A DNA stretch of 64,000 nt from assembly GCF_963676275.1 (NCBI RefSeq), contig NZ_OY781091.1, positions 4,471,001 to 4,535,000 on the forward strand. The letters are read 5' to 3'. Made by a program: the position numbers and the translations under genes. The stretch is from an uncultured Cohaesibacter sp. (GTDB lineage: Bacteria > Pseudomonadota > Alphaproteobacteria > Rhizobiales > Cohaesibacteraceae). Positions within the stretch are counted from its first letter, which is position 1, and every line of letters begins with the position of its first letter. Below, piece by piece: positions 57,608-64,000 of the stretch. A model generated the notes under the pieces. The model was not told the DNA's origin. It made no database searches and saw only the letters and a list, made by a program, of their open reading frames with translations.

Positions 57608-58975
57608 TCAGCCAAGCAACAGGGCCTTCACCCGTTCTACGCCCATCTCCACCAGCTTCCGATCATTGCGTGCTTCGACATTGAGGCGAACGACCGGCTC
57701 GGTATTGGAGCTGCGCAAGCTGAAGCGCCAGCTGCCCAGATCAATTCCGAGGCCATCCATTTCATCGATATGCCTTGCTTCTGGCGTAAAGGCTGCCCGC
57801 ACCCGAGCGGTCGCGGCAATCGGATCGTCGAGGGTAAAATTGATCTCTCCGGAAGAAGGGAAAGCGTCCCTGCGATCAGCAATCAGATCAGCCAAAGCCC
57901 CATGGCGACTGACCAGCTCCGCCACCAGCAGCCACGGGATCATGCCGCTGTCGCAATAGACGAAATCGCGGAAATAGTGATGCGCCGACATTTCTCCGCC
58001 ATAGACGGCATCCTCATCGCGCATTGCCTGCTTTATGAAGGCATGCCCGGTGCGCGTCTGCACCGCCCGCCCGCCACGCCGGCTGACCAGTTCCTGCGTA
58101 TTCCAGATGATCCGCGGATCGTGAATGATGGTCGCATTGGGATCCTTTTCAAGGAATGCCTCGGCCAGAAGCCCCACAACATACTCACCATCAATGAAAC
58201 TGCCGGTATGGTCAAAGAAGAAACAGCGATCAAAATCGCCATCCCACGCCACGCCGAAATCTGCCCCGGCTGCGCGCACGGCGTCCGCCGTGGCCGGACG
58301 GTTCTCCGGCAAAAGCGGATTGGGAATGCCTTGCGGAAAACTACCGTCGGGGCTGTGAAACTGGCGGGTAAAGTGCAATGGCGCTCCCAGTTGGGCCAGA
58401 CGCTCCGCAATTGCGTCAAAGGTAGGCCCGGCGGCACCATGTCCCGCATTGACAAGAATGTTAAGAGGCTTGAGCGCTGCGACATCAAGAAAGGAGCAGA
58501 CCCGCTCCACATAGGCCGCGCGGGCCTCTGCGGCCACATCATTGACGAAACCCGCCTTGTCGGCATCAGGAAAGACATTTTCTTCAGCCAGCGCCTTGAT
58601 GCGGGCCAGTCCATTTTCCGCCCCCAGCGGAGCCGAGCCCGCTTGCACCATCTTCATGCCGTTATAATCCATCGGATTATGGGAAGCGGTGACGCAAATT
58701 CCGCCGTCAGCCTCGAAATGACTGGTCGCGAAATACATCTCCTCTGTGCCTGAAAGGCCCAGATCCAGAATTTCACAGCCCTCATCAGCCAGCCCACGCG
58801 CCACACTGGCCGAAAGCGCCTCGCTTGAGGCGCGGACATCGCGGCCAAGAACGACACGTCTGGCCGCCAGTGCACGGGCAAAGCTGCGCCCGATGCGATA
58901 GGCGATCTCCTCATCGAGATCGACGCCAAGTCGGCCACGAATGTCATAAGCCTTGAAGCATGTCAGATCGCTCAT
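57608..58975 (-). CDS. manB: Phosphomannomutase
   Basis: Interconverts mannose-6-phosphate and mannose-1-phosphate for GDP-mannose. The 455-residue alpha-D-phosphohexomutase has the phosphoserine loop VTASHNPMDYNGMKM, the metal loop WDGDFDRCFFFDH, the sugar loop GGEMSAHHYF and the phosphate loop RSSNTEPVVRLNVEA. It is full length. It begins within the manC stop (ATGA) and ends the gmd-colC-colD-manC-manB operon. Confidence 0.93.
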   Translation of the reverse strand: MSDLTCFKAYDIRGRLGVDLDEEIAYRIGRSFARALAARRVVLGRDVRASSEALSASVARGLADEGCEILDLGLSGTEEMYFATSHFEADGGICVTASHNPMDYNGMKMVQAGSAPLGAENGLARIKALAEENVFPDADKAGFVNDVAAEARAAYVERVCSFLDVAALKPLNILVNAGHGAAGPTFDAIAERLAQLGAPLHFTRQFHSPDGSFPQGIPNPLLPENRPATADAVRAAGADFGVAWDGDFDRCFFFDHTGSFIDGEYVVGLLAEAFLEKDPNATIIHDPRIIWNTQELVSRRGGRAVQTRTGHAFIKQAMRDEDAVYGGEMSAHHYFRDFVYCDSGMIPWLLVAELVSRHGALADLIADRRDAFPSSGEINFTLDDPIAATARVRAAFTPEARHIDEMDGLGIDLGSWRFSLRSSNTEPVVRLNVEARNDRKLVEMGVERVKALLLG

Positions 58976-60417
58976 CCTCTGGCCCCCTGACCACGTGCAT
59001 ATACATCTTCATAGCGAATGATGTCATCCTCACCCAGATAGCTGCCGGTCTGCACCTCGATCAGGGTAAGCGGCAGCTTGCCGGGATTTTCCATGCGATG
59101 CTTGGAACCAAGCGGAATGAAGACCGACTGATTCTCGGTGACCAGCCGGATATCACTATCCACCGTCACCTTGGCCGTGCCCTCGACAACGATCCAGTGT
59201 TCGGCCCGATGATGATGACTTTGCAGCGACAAGGCCGCGCCCGGATTGACGACGATGCGCTTGACCTGAAAACGCGGGCCGATGACGAGGCTTTCATACC
59301 AGCCCCATGGACGATAATCACGCGGCAGTGTTTCGGCCTGAGGTGCCGATTTGGCCTTCAGCGCGGCAACCGCCTGCTTGACCTCCTGCGCCCGGTCCTT
59401 GTGGGCCACCAACACAGCATCCGGCATGGCAACGGCAATGATGTCCTTAAGGCCGATCCCGACCAGTTGCTGGGCCTCGCTGGTTGCCTGCAGCAATGTA
59501 TCCTGACAGTCAATCGGCGTGGCAGGACCATATATGGCCGTCCCCGATCCGTCAGGGCCTGCTTCGCGCCAGACAGATTGCCAGTCGCCAAGATCAGACC
59601 ATGCACCACCATAGGGCACCACGGTGAGATTGGGCGCCCGTTCCATCACCGCATAATCAATCGAAATATCCGGCAGGGTTTCCCAAGGCTCAGGTGCCAG
59701 ACGGGTAAAGGAGAGATCCTTGACGGCCTCCTCATAGGCCTTGCGGGTAATCTCCAGCACCTCGGGGGCATGGGCCGCAAAAGCCTCCAGAACCGAGGTG
59801 GTTGAAAAGAGGAAGATCCCGGCATTCCACAAATGCATGCCACCGGCAAGCAGGGCTTCGGCCTTCTCCCGGTTCGGCTTCTCGACGAAACTGTGCAGCG
59901 GCTGCGGGACGGGAGCAAAATCCGTGGTCTGTTGCGAAAGTTCAAGCCAGCCATAGCCGGTCTCGGCCCGATCCGGGCGAATGCCGAAGGTTACCAGCTG
60001 ACCTGCCTCGGCAGCGGGAGCCGCCGCCTGCACAGCCGACCGGAAGCGGGCAGCATCGGGAATGACATGATCCGAAGGGGCCACCAGCATCAAGCCACCC
60101 GGCTCCCTTGCATCAAGCGCCAGCGCCGCCGCACAGATCGCCGCGGCCGTATTTCTGGCTGATGGCTCGATCAGAATGTCAGCCGCAGCAATGTCCAGAG
60201 CCGCCAGTTGTTCAATGACGATGAAGCGGAAATCCGCTGCCGTGACAACAGAAGGGGCAGCAAATCCTTCACCCGAGAGCCGCCTTGCCGAAGCCTGATA
60301 GAGGCTTTCCTCACCGGTGAGCTTGACGAACTGCTTCGGATAGGACTTGCGCGACAAGGGCCAGAGGCGGGTGCCTGAACCGCCACACAAGAGAACGGGA
60401 TGGATTGCTCTGGTCAT
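58972..60417 (-). CDS. manC: Mannose-1-phosphate guanylyltransferase / mannose-6-phosphate isomerase
   Basis: A 481-residue type II enzyme. The nucleotidyltransferase half starts LLCGGSGTRLWPLSRKSYPK with the pyrophosphorylase signature, and FVEKPNREKAEALL is the ManC-type substrate motif. The C-terminal cupin (about 350-470) has PWGWYESLVIGPRFQVKRI and SHHHRAEHWIVVEG with isomerase metal histidines. It makes GDP-mannose, the precursor for Gmd. It starts 36 bases after the colD stop and overlaps manB by four bases. Confidence 0.94.
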   Translation of the reverse strand: MTRAIHPVLLCGGSGTRLWPLSRKSYPKQFVKLTGEESLYQASARRLSGEGFAAPSVVTAADFRFIVIEQLAALDIAAADILIEPSARNTAAAICAAALALDAREPGGLMLVAPSDHVIPDAARFRSAVQAAAPAAEAGQLVTFGIRPDRAETGYGWLELSQQTTDFAPVPQPLHSFVEKPNREKAEALLAGGMHLWNAGIFLFSTTSVLEAFAAHAPEVLEITRKAYEEAVKDLSFTRLAPEPWETLPDISIDYAVMERAPNLTVVPYGGAWSDLGDWQSVWREAGPDGSGTAIYGPATPIDCQDTLLQATSEAQQLVGIGLKDIIAVAMPDAVLVAHKDRAQEVKQAVAALKAKSAPQAETLPRDYRPWGWYESLVIGPRFQVKRIVVNPGAALSLQSHHHRAEHWIVVEGTAKVTVDSDIRLVTENQSVFIPLGSKHRMENPGKLPLTLIEVQTGSYLGEDDIIRYEDVYARGQGARG

Positions 60418-60453
60418 GATTTCCTCACCTCGAATGAGAATGTCTGAGTGAAT

Positions 60454-61626
60454 TCAGCGGAACAACTCTGACAAGGCATCAACAGCCTCAGGGATCGGAT
60501 AATGGTGATTGCCGACAAAGAGACCATTCTGGTCGATATAATCGGCGTTGCTCAATTCCTGATAAATGGAATAATCGAAATATTGCATCACTTCATTGCG
60601 GGCAAAATTGCCTGCAACAATCGGGCGACATTCAAATCCGGCAGAGCTCAGGGCCTTGACCATTTCACTGCGCTTCAAGCCCGCCTCGGGCCGGATCACC
60701 AGCGAGAAACCGAACCAGCTCGAAGCGCCGATTTCCTTCTGGATCATGAAGGCAGGATGGTCTGAAAGCTGGCTCTGCACCAGAGCAGCATTGGCGCGAC
60801 GCCCCTCTATAAGGGCGGGCAATTTCTCAAGCTGCTCACGTCCCAAGGCGCCTGACATTTCCAGCGGACGCAGATTGTAGCCGGGCAGCACGAAGCGGAA
60901 GCTTTCCTCGAAAGGATCGTCGGACTTCTCCCCCGTCACCTTGTTGAATTTGGGCAGATTGCGCGTCCAGCCATGGGCCCTCAGCACCAGCATGATATGG
61001 TAGAGTTCCTCATCATCCGTGACCACGACACCGCCTTCCATGGTCGAGATATGATGGGAGAAGAAGCAGGAAAAAGACCCCATGATACCGAAGGTTCCGG
61101 CCTGCTTGCCCTCAAAGGTCGCGCCCATCGACTCGCAATTATCCTCGAGAAGGACAATATTCCGTTCGCCGATGATGGTTTTGATCCGGGCGAAGTCATT
61201 GGGATTGCCAAGCAGATTGACCACCATGATCGCGCGGGTCTTGTCGCTGATTGCCCCTTCCAGAGCATCAAGGTCATAATTGAGCGTTTCCAGATCGATA
61301 TCGACGAATTTGAGATGTAGACCATATTGATTGAGCGGATAATAGGTGGTCGGCCAGCTCACAGCCGGAACAATGATTTCATCGCCGGGGGTAAGCTTCA
61401 GATCGGCATTCTTTGTGAAGGCCAGCGCCGCCGTCATCAGCAGATTGGCCGAAGACCCCGAATTGACCATCACCGCATAACGTGAGCCGAAATAGGCTGC
61501 AAAGCGGTGTTCAAATTCGGCCACCTCATTGCCCATGCTATAGCGATCCGAAGCGATAACCCGTTGCAGCGCATCGAGTTCTTTCTGGTCCCAGGAGGAA
61601 GTAGCAAGCGGGAAGCGAACGGTCAT
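60454..61626 (-). CDS. colD: GDP-4-keto-6-deoxy-D-mannose 3-dehydratase ColD
   Basis: A 390-residue protein of the DegT/DnrJ/EryC1 aminotransferase fold. At the site of the PLP lysine it has SFSCFFSHHISTMEGG, with His191 instead of Lys. That change is the mark of ColD, which uses PMP and glutamate to remove the C3 hydroxyl of GDP-4-keto-6-deoxymannose. Other stretches (VMVNSGSSANLLMTAAL, RAHGWTRNLPKFN, FRFVLPGYNLRPLEMSGALG, CRPIVAGNFARNEVMQYFDY) also match ColD closely. A perosamine-type aminotransferase (RfbE) would keep the lysine. The ATG overlaps the stop of the upstream gene (ATGA), so the two are coupled. Confidence 0.92.
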   Translation of the reverse strand: MTVRFPLATSSWDQKELDALQRVIASDRYSMGNEVAEFEHRFAAYFGSRYAVMVNSGSSANLLMTAALAFTKNADLKLTPGDEIIVPAVSWPTTYYPLNQYGLHLKFVDIDLETLNYDLDALEGAISDKTRAIMVVNLLGNPNDFARIKTIIGERNIVLLEDNCESMGATFEGKQAGTFGIMGSFSCFFSHHISTMEGGVVVTDDEELYHIMLVLRAHGWTRNLPKFNKVTGEKSDDPFEESFRFVLPGYNLRPLEMSGALGREQLEKLPALIEGRRANAALVQSQLSDHPAFMIQKEIGASSWFGFSLVIRPEAGLKRSEMVKALSSAGFECRPIVAGNFARNEVMQYFDYSIYQELSNADYIDQNGLFVGNHHYPIPEAVDALSELFR

Positions 61627-62555
61627 TTCGTAGCCTCGTTGAGATAAAATTCATAAGTGGCGCGGATACCCTCTTCAAGGCTCCGTGATGCAGACCAACC
61701 CCAAGCGGCCTGACGCTCGGTCGAGCAGAGCTTCTGCTTCATTCCAACCGGTCTGGACAGGTCATGACTGAAACTGCCATGCCAGCCGATGACATCGGCC
61801 ACGCTCTGGTAATAGTCGTTGATGGTGTGATCATGACCAAGCCCGCAATTCATCAGATCAGGCAAGGCTTCCATGTCGGCGGCCGCCTTCATGACCGCGT
61901 CGGCCAGATCGCCCGCATACATGAATTCCCGCCGGGCCTCACCGTCGCCCCAGATCTCGACCGTTTCTTCTCCCTGCTGCCTGGCCAGATGGATCTTGTG
62001 AATGATAGCGGGCAGAAGATGGGAATGCTTGGGGTCAAACTTGTCATGACGGCCAAACAGGTTGCACGGAAGGATGGTCTTGTAGAGCGCGCTCTCGTCC
62101 TCGCGACGAATATACTGGCAAAGCCGGGTCGCCATGATCTTGGCAAGGGCATAGCCCTCGTTGGTCGGCTCCAGCTCGGCCGTCAGGATCATTTCCTCAC
62201 GCAGGGGATTGGTCGCCGCGCGCGGATACATACAGGTCGATGCAAGATTGAGAAACTGGCGCGTTCCGGCCTTGTAGGCTGCCATGATGATATTGCGCCC
62301 GATGGCCGTATTGCGTTCCAGAAAGGCCACGGGATGGGCCATATTGGCCTGAATGCCCCCCACCTGTCCCGCAGCATGGATCACCAGATCCGGCTTGTGA
62401 TGCGCCAGATAGTCGTCGGTCGCCTGCGCATCCGTCAGATCCAGCTCTTTCGAGCCCGGAGCGAGAATGGTCCAGTCACGGGCAGATGGATGCTCAAGAA
62501 TATTGCGCCCGACCATGCCCGAGCCGCCGGTGAGAAGCAGTGTTGGATTGGCCAT
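61623..62555 (-). CDS. colC: GDP-L-colitose synthase ColC (Fcl-type epimerase/reductase)
   Basis: A 310-residue extended SDR close to GDP-fucose synthase. LLLTGGSGMVGRNILEH binds NADPH, NLASTCMYPR holds the active-site Ser and Cys, YALAK supplies Tyr and Lys, and NLFGRHDKFDPKHSHLLPA is a shared Fcl/ColC stretch. Fcl and ColC are hard to separate by eye. Being coupled to ColD, it is inferred to epimerise C5 and reduce C4 of the 3-deoxy product, giving GDP-L-colitose. If it acts directly on the Gmd product it would instead give GDP-fucose. It starts five bases after the gmd stop. Confidence 0.85.
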   Translation of the reverse strand: MANPTLLLTGGSGMVGRNILEHPSARDWTILAPGSKELDLTDAQATDDYLAHHKPDLVIHAAGQVGGIQANMAHPVAFLERNTAIGRNIIMAAYKAGTRQFLNLASTCMYPRAATNPLREEMILTAELEPTNEGYALAKIMATRLCQYIRREDESALYKTILPCNLFGRHDKFDPKHSHLLPAIIHKIHLARQQGEETVEIWGDGEARREFMYAGDLADAVMKAAADMEALPDLMNCGLGHDHTINDYYQSVADVIGWHGSFSHDLSRPVGMKQKLCSTERQAAWGWSASRSLEEGIRATYEFYLNEATK

Positions 62556-62560
62556 TGAAT

Positions 62561-63685
62561 TCAGCTTTCCGTGGAGACAGGAAGATCCAGTCCATGCTCG
62601 CGCAGCAGCCGCGTGCGGCGCGCATTCTTAAGGTCATGGGCCACCATTTCCGAGCACATTTCCTGCACGGTGATCTCCGGCACCCAGCCCAGCCTGGCCT
62701 TGGCTTTCGATGGATCTCCAAGCAGCGTTTCCACTTCCGCAGGGCGGAAATAGCGCGGATCGATGCGAACGATCACATCCCCAACCTTGAGCGCAGGGGC
62801 ATCCTCCCCGGTGATGGCGTCGACGATGCCCACTTCTTCCAGCCCCTTGCCTTCAAAGCGCAGGGAAATACCGAGCCTTTCCGCCGTCCAGGTGATAAAC
62901 TGGCGCACCGAATATTGCACCCCGGTGGCAATCACGAAGTCATCCGGCTTATCCTGCTGCAACATCATCCATTGCATGCGGACATAATCCTTGGCATGCC
63001 CCCAATCGCGCAGCGCATCGATATTGCCCATATAAAGGCAAGGTTCCAACCCTTGCGCGATGTTGGCAAGGCCACGAGTGATCTTGCGCGTGACGAAGGT
63101 TTCACCCCGGCGCGGGCTCTCATGGTTGAACAGGATGCCATTGCAGGCGAACATGCCATAGGCCTCACGATAATTCACCGTGATCCAATAGGCATACATC
63201 TTGGCAACAGCATAGGGAGAACGCGGATGGAACGGCGTCGTCTCCGTCTGCGGTGTTTCCTGCACCAGCCCGTAAAGCTCCGAAGTGGAGGCCTGATAGA
63301 AGCGGGTCTTCTTTTCAAGCCCCAGAAAACGGATCGCTTCGAGCAGGCGCAACGTACCGGTCGCATCTACATCAGCGGTATATTCCGGGCTTTCAAAGCT
63401 CACGGCAACATGGCTTTGAGCGGCCAGATTATAAACCTCGTCAGGCTGGACTTCCTTCAAAATGCGGGTCAGGTTCGAACTGTCGGTAAGATCGCCATAA
63501 TGAAGCTTGAAGCGCACATTGCTCGTATGCGGATCTTCAAAGATATGATCGATACGCTGGGTATTGAAGGAAGAGGCGCGGCGCTTGATGCCATGCACTT
63601 CATAGCCCTTCTCAAGCAGAAACTCAGCCAGATATGAACCGTCCTGCCCTGTGACCCCGGTGATAAGCGCGCGTTTTGTCATCAT
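62561..63685 (-). CDS. gmd: GDP-mannose 4,6-dehydratase
   Basis: Converts GDP-D-mannose to GDP-4-keto-6-deoxy-D-mannose with bound NADP+. The 374-residue extended SDR has [20 protein letters not shown], the catalytic Thr/Ser region [18 protein letters not shown], and [19 protein letters not shown] with Tyr and Lys. It is the first gene of the leftward GDP-sugar operon. GAGAAGG lies before a double ATG (63685 and 63682); either could start. Confidence 0.95.
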   Translation of the reverse strand: MMTKRALITGVTGQDGSYLAEFLLEKGYEVHGIKRRASSFNTQRIDHIFEDPHTSNVRFKLHYGDLTDSSNLTRILKEVQPDEVYNLAAQSHVAVSFESPEYTADVDATGTLRLLEAIRFLGLEKKTRFYQASTSELYGLVQETPQTETTPFHPRSPYAVAKMYAYWITVNYREAYGMFACNGILFNHESPRRGETFVTRKITRGLANIAQGLEPCLYMGNIDALRDWGHAKDYVRMQWMMLQQDKPDDFVIATGVQYSVRQFITWTAERLGISLRFEGKGLEEVGIVDAITGEDAPALKVGDVIVRIDPRYFRPAEVETLLGDPSKAKARLGWVPEITVQEMCSEMVAHDLKNARRTRLLREHGLDLPVSTES

Positions 63686-64000
63686 ACCTTCTCATAATTT
63701 TCTATTTTGTCAGTCAAGTCACAAGGCTCGTAACAGATGCATCATGGCGAAACAAGGCGGCTCATTGTTGCCATTGCATTCGCGAAGTTGCTCGGTATTT
63801 CTTCCCCTGTCTCAGACCACTTCGGGCCATCAAAACCGGGCAAAATATCACATCAACTTGTTGATTTAATTGAGAATCATGCCTTATAAAGCTGAACCCG
63901 AAAATGATCATGCCCAACCTTGCCAGACAATAGACCATTTCGCTTAAGCTTGTCACCTGTTAAGAACTGCCCCTTCGCGCATGTTTTTGCCACAGGGACC
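63686..64000. other. Region upstream of gmd with no gene seen
   Basis: About 315 bases to the window edge. ATCAAC-TT-GTTGAT (63852-63865) is a short dyad that could be an operator for the gmd operon, and the operon promoter should lie here. Short frames on both strands are not credible genes. Confidence 0.45.

Noticed and set aside
60454-61626. ColD as a perosamine synthase (RfbE/Per)
   Set aside because: The PLP-binding lysine is replaced by His191, which removes normal aminotransferase chemistry and fits ColD.

Overview
The window looks like chromosomal DNA of an alphaproteobacterium, most likely of the Rhizobiales/Hyphomicrobiales (inference). Reasons: a monomeric NADP isocitrate dehydrogenase, a five-step HutF/HutG histidine pathway, fused CysNC, several TRAP and polar amino-acid transporters, and above all an rkpA-rkpG-rkpH block like the rkp-1 capsule region of Sinorhizobium meliloti. 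Coding density is high and most intergenic gaps are short. I saw no rRNA, tRNA, CRISPR array, insertion sequence or phage gene.

Layout. 1-8.2 kb holds housekeeping genes: the start of a Gfo/Idh/MocA oxidoreductase, icd, a gabD-type aldehyde dehydrogenase, a PhnA-type zinc-ribbon protein, and two enoyl-ACP reductase family genes (a FabI-like one with a changed active-site Tyr, and FabV). 8.2-19.0 kb is a histidine utilisation regulon: hutC-hutF leftward, hutI-hutH-hutG-hutU rightward, followed by a polar amino-acid ABC importer. 19.2-22.4 kb holds a YtcJ-type amidohydrolase, an esterase and a universal stress protein. 22.4-31.3 kb is a D-amino-acid/amine catabolism region: a TRAP transporter, two DadA-type FAD dehydrogenases, an Asp/Glu-racemase-family protein, D-serine dehydratase and a RidA protein.

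31.5-47.9 kb is a capsule (K-antigen) locus. Two half-size KpsC-type Kdo-transferase proteins flank a 2579-residue reducing polyketide synthase with no thioesterase (RkpA), an alpha-oxoamine synthase (RkpG) and a short-chain reductase (RkpH). A Wza/KpsD-type export lipoprotein, a KpsS-type protein and a family 2 glycosyltransferase follow. The PKS, oxoamine synthase and reductase together are a plausible route to a sphingoid-like lipid for the capsule; this is the most interesting system in the window.

48.0-53.5 kb is a glycerol operon (glpR, glpD, glpF, glpK) with a clear promoter and terminator. 53.7-57.3 kb (leftward) makes and recycles PAPS: cysD, cysNC, cysQ. 57.6-63.7 kb (leftward) is a tight gmd-colC-colD-manC-manB operon. 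The aminotransferase-fold protein has His in place of the PLP lysine, which marks it as ColD, so the operon should make GDP-L-colitose, probably for the surface polysaccharide.
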